DNA of 64,000 nt from an uncultured Salinimicrobium sp. (GCA_946887075.1 CAMPKA010000002.1:1-64000); one strand, 5' to 3'; shown: positions 1-9,490, counted from the stretch's first letter. The notes: generated from the letters alone by a model not told the origin. Numbers and translations: made by a program.

Positions 1-214
1 TTATTAATAATTAGAAATTTGTTTAACCGTCCAACTTTTGGGGTTCAGTCCAAAAGAGCAGCTTTTTTCACCTGGTCCTGTTATCCCCCCAGATCCGGAC
101 CATTGATCCAAAGATAACATTATTACCGAGCGACCAGGTCCGCCTCCGTTATTTAACGAAGGTTTAACCAAATAGCTAATTGGTCCTCCAAATTGCTCGA
201 TATCAGGCAGATAT
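1..214. other. Left-edge non-coding stretch
   Basis: This lies downstream of the coupling-protein gene on the minus strand. A minus-strand frame runs through it and on into that gene, but it reads out of phase with the coupling protein and resembles nothing I recognise. I see no RNA gene, no strong hairpin and no repeat here. Confidence 0.4.
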
Positions 215-1822
215 TTACTGCTGACGGAAAAGAGACCGTACATCCGCATGAATCTTTTGAAAATTCTGTTCGATCTCATGGTCAGAGTATCCACGGAATT
301 TTTCCGGCAGGCGCTTTTGAATCCTTTGCTTCCGGAAATGGAGCTTTTTCTCTCGACCATCAGCGAAGGCGACAAATTCTCCGGGTTGCAACCTGAAGAA
401 GGCATCTGCACGGATACTGGAAACCTCCTTTTCGCTTCGGGTGATCCGGGTATCGAAGTTCAGTCCCTCGCTTTGGCTGGTACTGATGCTGTGTCTTTTT
501 ATGATTTCGAAAAACCGCTCATAAAACTTTGCCGTGTCTGGGTCGTTCACTTTCCCGAAGAATTGATAGGACAGGTTGCTGAGAATAGCCTTACTGGCCT
601 TCTCTCCGTATAGCAATTCGTTCTGGATCTTGTCTTGCATTACGTACAGCGTAGTGATATCATAACTTCTCAAGGTCGCCGGGATCCGGTGCATATTCAG
701 GAGGCGGATTGTCGGCGCCTCCTCCAGGAGAATAAAGGACCGATCCCGGTGACGTACGCTCATTTGCTTGACCATGGTGTGGATTACTGTGGCGATTGCA
801 GGGGAGTAGGCCGTTTCAAACTTGGGGTTGTTGACAATGGATACCAGTGCAGGATTGTCCGGATTATTGATGTCGAGCGGAACTTCATCTGAGGAGAGCG
901 CCATAAAGATCCTGTGGGTGCTGAGCTTTTTCAGGGCATTGGCCAGGGTACTTTTTACTGCTGCCGTCTGCCGCTCACTTTCCACACCGCTGATAAAGGC
1001 ATCAGCCATCCCCCGGCTGGTCAGGTCCGCCTCAAGAAACCTCAGGAGACTCCTGGTGTCCAGGAACTGATACAGCGAGATGAGGTGTGGCAGACTGCAA
1101 TAAGCAGGATAATCCTTTTTCAGCCTCCATATTAGACCACCTATAAGACCTTCCGCTGCATCATTAAAAAACTTTGCAGTACCGGATGTGGACCAGTCTT
1201 TATGCTCCAACAGGTTTTCCAGGAGGACCCTTGAAACTTCGTGGACGCTTTCCTCGTCAGGAAGGTACCGGGGTGCAATCGGATTAACACGATGGTAAAT
1301 CTGGTCGAAGGAGATGATATAGAATGGAATGTCCCCGGACCTGAAGAGCGGGTATGCGATTTCGGTCAGTTCGAAATTTTTGTAGTCATGGATGATCCCG
1401 CAGAAGGAATAACGCCTGAAATGGCGTAGGAAACTATACACCACACTTTCGGTTTTGCCGCTTCCCGCGGCTCCGATGATCCCTATTCCTCGGCGGATAT
1501 TGTCGATTTGGATCCTTCCGTTGGTTACAGGAAAAACGGCTCGGTAGGGTGGTGCAGCGGGCTGATTCGTTTGGTCGGGTACCAGCGCATAGAGGACTGT
1601 GTTACAGAACAGGCCGGGAACCACCACCAGGAGATTGATATAAAGGAGATCCAGGGCCGTCGTCTTGATCAGGACGACCAGGATCAGAAGGACCAGAAAG
1701 GAATTCAACCAGAATCCCCAGCACGTGAGCCTCAGTATGATCCAGAAGAGAGGAATCAGCAGGAAGGGGATACGAAGGATATCTAGTTCAGGCAACGGCA
1801 TTTCTTCTCCTGTTAAATCCAA
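215..1822 (-). CDS. VirD4/TraG-type type IV coupling ATPase
   Basis: This predicted inner-membrane DNA-pumping ATPase belongs to the type IV coupling protein class that links a DNA substrate to a conjugative secretion channel. Residues 15-80 are very hydrophobic and give two or three membrane helices. A Walker A motif, GAAGSGKT, is at about 117-124. A Walker B-like strand, ILLEEAP, is at about 364-370, within the part that resembles the TraM-recognition/TraG C-terminal region. At 535 aa it is within the usual size range. A second possible start is the Met at residue 8. No relaxase or other transfer gene lies in the window, so it is either the edge of an element extending to the left or a solitary chromosomal relative. 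The family call is firm; a role in conjugation is inference. Confidence 0.8.
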   Translation of the reverse strand: MDLTGEEMPLPELDILRIPFLLIPLFWIILRLTCWGFWLNSFLVLLILVVLIKTTALDLLYINLLVVVPGLFCNTVLYALVPDQTNQPAAPPYRAVFPVTNGRIQIDNIRRGIGIIGAAGSGKTESVVYSFLRHFRRYSFCGIIHDYKNFELTEIAYPLFRSGDIPFYIISFDQIYHRVNPIAPRYLPDEESVHEVSRVLLENLLEHKDWSTSGTAKFFNDAAEGLIGGLIWRLKKDYPAYCSLPHLISLYQFLDTRSLLRFLEADLTSRGMADAFISGVESERQTAAVKSTLANALKKLSTHRIFMALSSDEVPLDINNPDNPALVSIVNNPKFETAYSPAIATVIHTMVKQMSVRHRDRSFILLEEAPTIRLLNMHRIPATLRSYDITTLYVMQDKIQNELLYGEKASKAILSNLSYQFFGKVNDPDTAKFYERFFEIIKRHSISTSQSEGLNFDTRITRSEKEVSSIRADAFFRLQPGEFVAFADGREKKLHFRKQRIQKRLPEKFRGYSDHEIEQNFQKIHADVRSLFRQQ

Positions 1823-1983
1823 TTACGGGGGATCCTGGCAGGGAAGTAAAGAAAAAAAGGGCGAGTACGTAGAGGAGGGGGATGATTTTGGGATTTCAGG
1901 AAGATCAATTTGAGACTTTGGAAATGTTTTGAGGGTTCTACAGCGAATTCCTTAATCCTTCTCGGATTCCTCCCCTGAAATGC

Positions 1984-2670
1984 CTAGTAGGCCTCCAGAA
2001 AGCGTTTGACATTTTTATTGTGGCCATAGAGCACCATGATGTCTCCTTTCCGAAGCACGGTCTGTGCTGAGGCTACCCCTTGTACATGATTAACCGGCCG
2101 GTCCCCGCCAAGATCATTTTTTTCTGTGACAACCCTGATGGTGGAGAGCACGATCAGGTCATATTCCTCCCGTAGATTCACCTCCTGAAGTGTTTTGCCA
2201 TCGAATTCCTTGGGGATCATGGCCTCTACCAGTCCATACTCCCAGTTGATATCGAAAGAATCCACAACCCCCTTCAGATTCAGCTTTGTAGCCCATCTTT
2301 CCGCAGCTTCCCCTTCCGGATGGGTGATCTCCTCCACACCCATTGCGCCGAGTACCATCTCCTGAAGCGGAGAGACCGCGCGGCTGATCAGCCGTTTTAC
2401 CTTAAGCTGTTTCATCATCGCGGTCGCCATAATATTGGCAGCCACATCCTCTCCAATTCCCACCACAACAACATCCGTGTCCTTTAGAGGAAGGTTGGAA
2501 ACCGCAGTTACATCGGTGGCGTCAAGCTGGATCGCGTGACTGATCTTGTCTTTTATGGTTTCAACCCGGCTCATCTGAATATCCACCCCGATGACTTCGT
2601 TTCCCATTCGGGTGAGTTTTTCTGCAAGAATGGCCCCATAAGACCCAAGTCCAATAATAAGATATTTCAT
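1984..2670 (-). CDS. trkA: Trk/Ktr potassium uptake regulatory subunit
   Basis: This cytoplasmic gating subunit of a Trk/Ktr potassium channel would bind nucleotides and control the membrane subunit encoded just upstream on the same strand. The N-terminal RCK/Rossmann domain begins with the glycine motif GLGSYG at residues 7-12, followed by an acidic residue in GVDIQMSR that usually contacts the ribose. An RCK-C (TrkA_C) domain follows from about residue 140. At 228 aa it is a single-RCK protein, as in KtrA, not the double-length TrkA of enterobacteria. It is 11 bases from trkH, which indicates one transcript. Confidence 0.92.
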   Translation of the reverse strand: MKYLIIGLGSYGAILAEKLTRMGNEVIGVDIQMSRVETIKDKISHAIQLDATDVTAVSNLPLKDTDVVVVGIGEDVAANIMATAMMKQLKVKRLISRAVSPLQEMVLGAMGVEEITHPEGEAAERWATKLNLKGVVDSFDINWEYGLVEAMIPKEFDGKTLQEVNLREEYDLIVLSTIRVVTEKNDLGGDRPVNHVQGVASAQTVLRKGDIMVLYGHNKNVKRFLEAY

Positions 2671-2681
2671 GATCGTTCTTT

Positions 2682-4463
2682 TTAAGTCATTAGGATTTCT
2701 TCTTTGGGAAAACGGTAGTTCTGATGTTTTACCCTGCGTAAGAACGCGATCAGAATGGTCAACATACTCACCCTTCCGATGAACATTACCGCAATGATGA
2801 CAAACTTCGAAGGACCGCTTAGGTCATCGGTGATGCCGAGGCTCAGGCCGACGGTACTATAGGCTGAAAAGCATTCGAAAGCGATGTTGAACAAAGTCAG
2901 TTGCCCGTCGAACACCGCAATGAAACAGATCGCCATCCCGATTACCAGCAGTGAGAGCGAAATGATAGCGAAAGCCCTCCTAACCGATAAATTGGAGATC
3001 TGCCGTCGAAATACCTCAACCCGGTCTTTTCCCCTGGCCAGGCTGAGAAAGTTCAGGGTGGCCACAGCAAAAGTGCTGGTTTTTATACCCCCACCAGTAG
3101 ATCCAGGAGAGGCCCCAATCCACATCAGCAACATCGTGATCATCACGGTGGGAAAGGTCAGTTCCCCCATATCTACGGAATTAAAGCCAGCGGTTCGGGG
3201 AGTGGCAGCCCCAAAGAAGGAAGTCACTACCTTTCCGAAAAGGGAATGTCCGGCAAGGGTGCTGTCATATTCAAACCAGAAAAAGAGCAGGGTGCCGCCG
3301 GATAACAGGATCAGGGTTGTAAGCAGTACGATCCGTGTGTTGATATTGATCACCCAGGGAACATATTCGTATTTGTATGGCTTGCTGATCTTCATAAACT
3401 GGTTCCTGGTTCTGTAAAGGAAGTAACGGTATAGGTTAAACAGGATCGGAAACCCAATTCCCCCCAGGATAAAGAGGAAGGTAATGATGAGCTGAAGCGG
3501 GTAATTGAACTGGAACTCCGCTTCATAGAGGCTATTGGTCAATGTTGAGAACCCTGCGTTACAGAATGCGGAGATCGAATGGAAAATGGAGAAGAATATC
3601 TCGCTTCCTATGCGCTTCATTTCTGCTGAGGTAATGGTCATGAATATCCCTATCGTCCCAATGAATTCCAGAAGGAAAGTAATCCCGATGATCTTTTTCA
3701 GGACTCCGAAGACCTCGCTGATCTTTTCTGAATTTGTCATGTCCTTCAGCATGATCTGGTTTTCGAAGGAGGTCTTACCCCTGAAGAAATAGCTGAAGTA
3801 ACTGGCGAAAGTCATGATCCCCAAGCCTCCGAGCTGGATGAATACCAGGATGATCACCTGTCCGAACTGCGTAAAATAGCTACCTGTATCGACGACGATA
3901 AGGCCGGTTACGCAAACCGCACTGGTGGCGGTGAATAACGCATCGAGCAGCGAAATGCCGGAGTGGGTAGCCTTGGGCAGCATCAACAGGAACGTGGCCA
4001 GCATGATCATACTCAGGAAACTGAGGATAAAGAGCTGGGCAGGGTTGAGTAACTGCCGGTCGTAGTTGATTCGGAGGGTGGAAAATTCCCGCATGAAATA
4101 AACGACAACGGCCAGGTATACCCACCCCATGTTGTTGAAAAATTCAAGAAATTCCAGCTTTCTGAGGAGCCTGTCTGAGAGTACTGCAGTAACCAGCAGG
4201 TAGAGAGAGATGATGATGCCGTCGAATATCCTGACCTTCCACGCAAATCTCTCACTCGAATAATAATATCGAATACCGATGGACAGCGTCCCCATTAGGA
4301 GGGCGAGCATATAAAAATTTTCCAGATAATCCTCGGTGACAGGATCATGTCGGAACCCCACGTCGAACACAAGTACGAGAACGGAAAACAGGCTGATCCA
4401 AAAGGAAATCCGGTTGATGGTGCGGAGATACTTTTGCCGAATCTTCAGGTTATTTCCACCCAA
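2682..4463 (-). CDS. trkH: TrkH/KtrB-type potassium channel subunit
   Basis: This is the membrane pore of the potassium uptake system, first gene of a trkH-trkA pair on the minus strand. The 593-residue protein has an extra hydrophobic N-terminal region (about 15-130) ahead of the TrkH fold. The fold's four pore repeats are visible as VCVTGL, CNAGFS, RTAGF and STVGLS, each with the selectivity-filter glycine. A cytoplasmic loop rich in Arg/Lys precedes the last repeat. The chosen ATG gives the residues MGGNNLKIRQKY before the first helix, which is plausible. Cation choice cannot be read reliably, but pairing with an RCK subunit supports potassium. Confidence 0.92.
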   Translation of the reverse strand: MGGNNLKIRQKYLRTINRISFWISLFSVLVLVFDVGFRHDPVTEDYLENFYMLALLMGTLSIGIRYYYSSERFAWKVRIFDGIIISLYLLVTAVLSDRLLRKLEFLEFFNNMGWVYLAVVVYFMREFSTLRINYDRQLLNPAQLFILSFLSMIMLATFLLMLPKATHSGISLLDALFTATSAVCVTGLIVVDTGSYFTQFGQVIILVFIQLGGLGIMTFASYFSYFFRGKTSFENQIMLKDMTNSEKISEVFGVLKKIIGITFLLEFIGTIGIFMTITSAEMKRIGSEIFFSIFHSISAFCNAGFSTLTNSLYEAEFQFNYPLQLIITFLFILGGIGFPILFNLYRYFLYRTRNQFMKISKPYKYEYVPWVININTRIVLLTTLILLSGGTLLFFWFEYDSTLAGHSLFGKVVTSFFGAATPRTAGFNSVDMGELTFPTVMITMLLMWIGASPGSTGGGIKTSTFAVATLNFLSLARGKDRVEVFRRQISNLSVRRAFAIISLSLLVIGMAICFIAVFDGQLTLFNIAFECFSAYSTVGLSLGITDDLSGPSKFVIIAVMFIGRVSMLTILIAFLRRVKHQNYRFPKEEILMT

Positions 4464-4501
4464 TGATATGGATTTTTGGGGTTAAAATCTTTAAGCACCG
4501 C

Positions 4502-4515
4502 CACCTCCGGAGGTG
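4502..4515. repeat. 14-bp perfect palindrome between kinase and trkH
   Basis: CACCTCCGGAGGTG is a perfect palindrome in the 157-base gap between the end of the histidine kinase gene and the start of trkH, both on the minus strand. Read on that strand it can form a five-pair stem with a CCGG loop and is followed by TTAAAGATTTT some bases later. It could be a weak terminator for the two-component operon or an operator for trkH. Confidence 0.35.
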
Positions 4516-4620
4516 CAGAAGGAGCAGTAGCCTGAAACAAAAATAGGCAGAAGTTTTTAATTTTGGCTTTTGCTTGCCACCAACCTTGGACAGAAATTGT
4601 GATCAAGCGGGAATTCCGAT

Positions 4621-5967
4621 TCATTTCCCCTCGAAGATCAGGTGAACAGCTGTCCCCTGGCCCTGCTTACTGTGAATGTTAATTCTACCCTTGTGCAATA
4701 GCATAATCTGCTTGGAAAGGCTGAGACCAATTCCGCTACCACTGCTTTTGGTGGTAAAGAAGGGAACAAAGATGGTCTCCCGGATCTCCTCCGGGATGCC
4801 CGTCCCGTTATCTGTGATTTTGATGATGATGTTGGAATCTTTGGTCTGGACCGCCATCTGGATTCGGGGAGTGGGTATTCCTTCTGTTGCTTCTATGGCG
4901 TTCAGAACCAGATTGATCAGTACCTGTTCGATCAGGTAATTATCCACCTCGATCTCCAGATTGAGGTCCCCCTGGAATTCGAGATGAACCCGCTTCTCTT
5001 TCAGGGTCGGCCACATCAGGCTCTCGATGCCCCGGAACAGGTCAGCAATCCTGGTGCGGCTGAGGTTCAGCTGGGTGACTTTATTTAGACTTCTGTAGGT
5101 ACGGGCGAACTTCATCAGACCTTCACTGCGATTCTTGATGCTGGCTATTCCCAATTCCATGTCTTCCATGTCCACCGGATCTGTTTCAGGATCCTCAATG
5201 GCCTTCAAGACCTGATCGTGAAGCGTATCGGCCAGTGAGGAAATTGGGGCGATGGAATTCATGATCTCATGGGTCATCACGCTGAGCAGTTTCTTCCAGG
5301 CCTCTGCTTCATTCTGGTTCAGCGTTTCATCGATATTCTGCAGAACCACCAGCTTATAGGTGTTGTCCTCGATCCTGAAGACTGTGTCTGAGATAAGAAG
5401 TTTGGTAGGTTCTCCCTTGATCTCGAGATTCAATGCCTCTGGCTTTGGATGGTGATTCTGGAATATCTCTGCATAAATGACTGGTCTCCTCCTGGCCACG
5501 AAGGAGATCTTTTTGAAGGAAGGAAAATCAAGAATATTCCTGAAGGAGTCGTTGGCCCAAAGGACAGCTTCCGACTCGATGTCATAGGCGATGATTCCCA
5601 CCTCTACCAGTTCGAGGATCTTCTGGAGGTAGAGGTACTGAAGTTCTTTCTTGGCGTTGATCTCCCGGACCACGCGATTCACTTCGTTGAACCCTTTGTG
5701 TAGGTTCCGGATGTCCCTGGGCCCGAGGTCTTCAACGAATCTCCGGCTGAAATCGCGGTATTTTACCGCTTCAAAGAAGTCGTCTATCTCTCGAAACCTT
5801 CGTACGATGTACCTGTGCAGGTTGAACAAATAGACCAGGGCCAGCAGGGCCGTTCCTATGGTGAGATGGAGATAATCATACTGGAGGGAGAATCCGCAGA
5901 TCGAGACGAGGCAAAACAGGATGAGTACCCTGATCAGCAGAAAGCTATAGAATCTTTTATAGATCAT
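4621..5967 (-). CDS. Membrane sensor histidine kinase, NtrB/NtrY-like
   Basis: This is the sensor partner of the sigma-54 regulator encoded immediately before it. Two hydrophobic helices lie at about residues 7-48 with almost no periplasmic loop, so it probably senses a signal in or near the membrane. A PAS-like segment spans about 110-215. The phosphoacceptor region VMTHEIMNSIAPI places the active His at about 233. The ATP-binding domain has the N box LINLVLNAIEA, G1 DNGTGIP and G2 GSGIGLSLS. The reading frame overlaps the end of the regulator gene by 11 bases, so the two are translationally coupled. The adjacent export operon is its probable target. Confidence 0.9.
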   Translation of the reverse strand: MIYKRFYSFLLIRVLILFCLVSICGFSLQYDYLHLTIGTALLALVYLFNLHRYIVRRFREIDDFFEAVKYRDFSRRFVEDLGPRDIRNLHKGFNEVNRVVREINAKKELQYLYLQKILELVEVGIIAYDIESEAVLWANDSFRNILDFPSFKKISFVARRRPVIYAEIFQNHHPKPEALNLEIKGEPTKLLISDTVFRIEDNTYKLVVLQNIDETLNQNEAEAWKKLLSVMTHEIMNSIAPISSLADTLHDQVLKAIEDPETDPVDMEDMELGIASIKNRSEGLMKFARTYRSLNKVTQLNLSRTRIADLFRGIESLMWPTLKEKRVHLEFQGDLNLEIEVDNYLIEQVLINLVLNAIEATEGIPTPRIQMAVQTKDSNIIIKITDNGTGIPEEIRETIFVPFFTTKSSGSGIGLSLSKQIMLLHKGRINIHSKQGQGTAVHLIFEGK

Positions 5968-7303
5968 ATTTCTCCAGACGTCTGTACAGGGCCGCCCGCG
6001 TTATCCCAAGTTCCTGGGCGGATCTGGAAATGTTTCCCCGGTGCTTCCGAATGACGGCGAGAATAGCCGATTTTTCCAGGGCATCAAGGTTCATTTCTCC
6101 CTTGAAAGGCTCCTCCCGAGGATTTTCTATAGGTGAAAAGGCCAGATCATCTTCTGTCAGCCGATCCCCTTCGGCCATGATGACCGCACGTTCCAGTGCG
6201 TATTGCAGTTCACGAACATTTCCAGGAAAGGCATGGGATCGGATCTTGTTCAGGAATCCCTGAGTGATGCCCAGATTTCCCTTCCCGTACTTCTCCCTAT
6301 ACATCTTCAGAAAGTACTCCGTCAGCAGGCTGAGGTCATTTCCCCTTGCCCGAAGCGGAGGGATCGTAATATCGACGGTGTTAATTCTGTAGATCAGGTC
6401 CTTCCGAAAGCGATTTTCATCCGCCAGGGTGGCAAGGTCCAGATTGGTCGCACAGATCAACCTGATATCAACGGGTATGATCTCGTTTGATCCCAGCGGC
6501 GTGATATGCCTGTTTTGCAGCACGGTGAGTAACCGCGCCTGTTGTCGTAGGTCGATGTTTCCGATCTCGTCCAGAAAAAGAGTACCACCGTGGGCTGCTT
6601 CGAAACGCCCCTTTCTGTCTTCCCTGGCATCTGTAAAGGCCCCTTTACGGTAACCAAACAACTCGCTTTCGAAAAGGGAGGCGGTAAGAGCACCGACGTC
6701 TACTTTGACGAACGGCTTGTGCTTCCGGAGAGAATGCTCATGGATGGCTTTTGCGACCAGATCTTTTCCTGTGCCGTTTTCACCCAGAATAAAGACGTTA
6801 GCCTCTGTGGGCGCTACCTTTTTTATTTTTACGAACACATCCCTCATCTGCGGGCTGTCCCCGACGATGTCCTGCCCGATCCCCAAGCCTGCTGAAACTC
6901 CCGTTTTCCGATTCTTCTTTTTTTCCACCAGGTCTGTGACGGCCTGAATGATCTTGTCGTTTTTCCAGGGTTTCACGATAAAATCAGAAGCTCCTTCCTT
7001 TAAGGAACGAATGGCCAGATCGATATCTCCGTATGCCGTGATCAAAATGACCTCGGAAGAAGGACACTGCTGTTTGATCTTGTTCAGCCAGAAAATGCCT
7101 TCATTTCCGGTGTTGACCAGCCCATTAAAGTTCATGTCCAGAATGATGACATCGAAATGATGCCGATCGAGCAGAGCGGTAAGATTATTAGGATTCTTCT
7201 CCACCACAACCTCCTTTACAAGGGATTTAAGGAGTATCCGGAGCGCAACAAGTACGTCCGCATCATCATCGATAACCAGAATTCGGGCGTTTTTGAGAAC
7301 CAT
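5957..7303 (-). CDS. Sigma-54-dependent response regulator, NtrC family
   Basis: This 448-aa activator of sigma-54 RNA polymerase has a receiver domain with the acidic pocket IDDDAD and phospho-acceptor Asp at about 56 (IILDMNF). An AAA+ domain follows with Walker A GENGTGKD, then a C-terminal Fis-type helix-turn-helix (SRSAQELGITRAALYRRL). The sigma-54 contact loop reads GAFTDA, not the textbook GAFTGA; my recollection is that this is a common Bacteroidota variant. It is the first gene of the regulator-kinase pair and is divergent from the export operon starting at 7507, which it most likely controls through the shared 200-base gap. Confidence 0.93.
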   Translation of the reverse strand: MVLKNARILVIDDDADVLVALRILLKSLVKEVVVEKNPNNLTALLDRHHFDVIILDMNFNGLVNTGNEGIFWLNKIKQQCPSSEVILITAYGDIDLAIRSLKEGASDFIVKPWKNDKIIQAVTDLVEKKKNRKTGVSAGLGIGQDIVGDSPQMRDVFVKIKKVAPTEANVFILGENGTGKDLVAKAIHEHSLRKHKPFVKVDVGALTASLFESELFGYRKGAFTDAREDRKGRFEAAHGGTLFLDEIGNIDLRQQARLLTVLQNRHITPLGSNEIIPVDIRLICATNLDLATLADENRFRKDLIYRINTVDITIPPLRARGNDLSLLTEYFLKMYREKYGKGNLGITQGFLNKIRSHAFPGNVRELQYALERAVIMAEGDRLTEDDLAFSPIENPREEPFKGEMNLDALEKSAILAVIRKHRGNISRSAQELGITRAALYRRLEKYDL

Positions 7304-7385
7304 AATGACAATATTACAATTTTTAGCGTGTCACAAGGCAGTGGGAAGCAGGAAAATAGCCGGGAAGTGAAAAATGTGACGAAAC

Positions 7386-7413
7386 CGGACACAGGTGTCT
7401 CAAAATCGGACAC
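7386..7413. promoter_or_regulatory. Candidate regulator-binding dyad in divergent promoter
   Basis: CGGACAC occurs at 7386-7392 and again at 7407-7413, exactly 21 bases apart, which is two helical turns. GTGTC (7395-7399) with GACAC (7409-7413) makes an inverted repeat with a 9-base spacer. GACAC-AG-GTGTC at 7388-7399 is a second, nested dyad. The site lies about 95-120 bases upstream of the export operon start, a normal distance for an enhancer bound by an NtrC-type protein. Binding by the neighbouring regulator is inference. Confidence 0.5.
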
Positions 7414-7506
7414 TCCTGATCCCTTATGTGAATGTATAATACTGAATTACAACTTGATAAGCTTTTGGCACCATATTGATAGGGGTTCCACTGAAAACAT
7501 TATTTC

Positions 7507-8757
7507 ATGGATATTCCTTTAAAGAAGAAGAGGTTTACGACCAAAAGAATCATGATGCTCATCGGGGCTCTGGCAATCCTATCCCTGATCATTTTTGTGG
7601 TGATCTCCTCAGGCGGAGGTTCCAAACTGAATGTACAGAAGGAGCGGATCACTATCAGCACAGCCAGGCGGGGAGTCTTTCAGGAAAACGTACCTGTGAA
7701 CGGAGTGGTGCTCCCCATTACGACCATTTACCTGGATGCGGTTGAAGGAGGAAGGGTTGAAGAAAAATATGTTGAGGACGGGGCTATTCTGGAAAAAGGA
7801 GACCCAATCCTGAGGTTGTCAAACACCGACCTAGAGTTGAGCCTGGTCAACCAGGAAACTTCGGTTTATAACCTCCTGACCCAGATGCAGATCTCTCAGA
7901 ATGCAGCCAGACAGAATACGATCAACCGTCTCAACCAGCTGACAGACGTGGAGAATAGCCTTATTGAGGCGGAGCGTATTTATGAGCTGAATCAAAAGCT
8001 TTTTGAGCAACAGGCCATCGGGAAACAGGAACTGATCGAGTCCAGAAATAATTATAATTATCAGAAAAGACGTTTGGAGCTGGCCCAACGGGTCATGGAG
8101 CAGGATTCCATAGCCAGGAAACAGGAGATCGAACAGGCCCAGAGCTCCTACCAGCGTACCCGGGCCGCACTGGAGTTGATGAGGCAAAAGGTTCAGGATC
8201 TCATTGTCAGGGCACCCGTGGACGGGCAGCTGACCTCCCTGGATGCAGAGATCGGACAGACAAAAAATGAAGGGGAACGACTCGGCCAGATCGATGTGCT
8301 CAGCGGTTATAAGGTACGGGTTGACATCGACGAACATTATATCTCGAGGATTTACCCGGGACAACAGGGAACTTTCACCTTTGATGGGAAGGAATATACC
8401 CTGGAGATTAAAAAGGTGTACACCCAGGTTGTCAATGGAAGATTCCAGGTTGATATGGTTTTTGTCGGGGATGTACCCGAGGACATCCGACGGGGACAAA
8501 CCCTGCAGATTCGTCTGGCCCTCAGTCAGGAAAAGGAGGCCTTGCTGATTCCCAAAGGGGGCTTCTTCCAGGATACCGGTGGAAACTGGATCTTCAAGTT
8601 GAGCGAGGACGGCAATACCGCATACAGGACGGATATCCAGCTGGGAAGTCAAAATACGGAATATTACGAGGTCCTTGAAGGACTGCAACCGGGAGACAGG
8701 GTAGTCACCAGCAGTTATGACAACTACGGGGAAGTAGAGGAGCTTGTGCTAGAGTAA
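7507..8757 (+). CDS. HlyD-family periplasmic adaptor (membrane-fusion protein)
   Basis: This adaptor links inner-membrane ABC permeases to an outer-membrane TolC-type channel. It has a basic N-terminus, one membrane anchor at about residues 15-34, then a lipoyl/barrel-sandwich start (EKYVEDGAILEKGDPI). A long Gln/Glu/Arg-rich coiled-coil hairpin covers about 105-235, followed by the second lipoyl half (VRAPVDGQLTSLDAEIGQ) and beta-barrel and MPD-like domains ending in GLQPGDRVVTSSYD. The length of 416 aa is typical. It is the first gene of the operon that continues with ATPase, permeases and TolC. The start ATG is the first Met of the frame and gives a classic lysine-rich cytoplasmic tail. 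Confidence 0.92.
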   Translation: MDIPLKKKRFTTKRIMMLIGALAILSLIIFVVISSGGGSKLNVQKERITISTARRGVFQENVPVNGVVLPITTIYLDAVEGGRVEEKYVEDGAILEKGDPILRLSNTDLELSLVNQETSVYNLLTQMQISQNAARQNTINRLNQLTDVENSLIEAERIYELNQKLFEQQAIGKQELIESRNNYNYQKRRLELAQRVMEQDSIARKQEIEQAQSSYQRTRAALELMRQKVQDLIVRAPVDGQLTSLDAEIGQTKNEGERLGQIDVLSGYKVRVDIDEHYISRIYPGQQGTFTFDGKEYTLEIKKVYTQVVNGRFQVDMVFVGDVPEDIRRGQTLQIRLALSQEKEALLIPKGGFFQDTGGNWIFKLSEDGNTAYRTDIQLGSQNTEYYEVLEGLQPGDRVVTSSYDNYGEVEELVLE

Positions 8758-8812
8758 TGAAGACTAAAGGATTATTTACCATAATAGAAATACGAAACGA
8801 AAACTAATTCAA

Positions 8813-9490
8813 ATGATAACAGTAAAAGACCTAGAAAAATTCTATCGTACGGAGGAAGTGCAGACCATTGCTTTGAACAAGCTTTCCTTCCAGGTAAACC
8901 AGGGCGAGTTCGTCGCCGTAATGGGACCATCGGGATGCGGAAAATCCACATTGCTCAATATCCTGGGCCTCTTGGATGACCCGGATGGTGGGAGCTTTGT
9001 TTTCAACGGTATAGAGGTGTCAGGGTTCAATGAGCGGAAGAGAGCGGATCTTCGGAAACACAATATCGGTTTCGTTTTTCAGAGCTTTAATCTGATCGAT
9101 GAACTCACCGTCTTTGAAAATGTGGAACTTCCACTGATTTACACCGGGGTGAAAGCCGCTGACAGGAAAAAGCGGGTGCACGAAGTCCTCGAAAAAATGG
9201 GGATCATGCATCGTCGCAACCATTTTCCACAGCAGCTGTCGGGAGGACAGCAACAGAGGGTGGCTGTGGCAAGGGCCGTGGTGAACAACCCAAAGTTGAT
9301 CCTCGCCGACGAACCAACCGGAAATCTGGACAGCAGCAACGGGAACGAGGTAATGGACCTGCTGACTGAACTCAACGAGCAGGGAACCACCATCATCATG
9401 GTTACCCACAGCGAACATGATGCCAAGTACAGCCACAGGATTATCCGGCTCCTCGACGGGCAGAAGGTAACCGAAAACGTACTCGCTTAA
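8813..9490 (+). CDS. MacB/LolD-type ABC transporter ATPase
   Basis: This cytoplasmic ATPase of a type VII (MacB-like) ABC system works by mechanotransmission with FtsX-fold permeases and does not form a classical substrate pore. The motifs are complete: Walker A GPSGCGKST (about 39-47), Q-loop in VFQSFNLIDEL, signature LSGGQQQRVAVARA and Walker B LILADEPTGNLDS, with the D-loop and the switch His in MVTHSEHDA. At 225 aa it has the normal size for a LolD-like subunit. It lies 55 bases after the adaptor and 39 bases before the first permease. Confidence 0.95.
   Translation: MITVKDLEKFYRTEEVQTIALNKLSFQVNQGEFVAVMGPSGCGKSTLLNILGLLDDPDGGSFVFNGIEVSGFNERKRADLRKHNIGFVFQSFNLIDELTVFENVELPLIYTGVKAADRKKRVHEVLEKMGIMHRRNHFPQQLSGGQQQRVAVARAVVNNPKLILADEPTGNLDSSNGNEVMDLLTELNEQGTTIIMVTHSEHDAKYSHRIIRLLDGQKVTENVLA

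Noticed and set aside
4..411. Minus-strand ORF of 135 codons at the left edge
   Set aside because: It lies out of frame over the end of the coupling-protein gene and has no recognisable domain.
7465..7480. Sigma-54 promoter candidate TTGGCACCATATTGAT upstream of the export operon
   Set aside because: TGGCAC is a good -24 element, but TTG is one base too close and the -12 GC is absent; the fixed spacing of sigma-54 promoters makes this unsafe to annotate.
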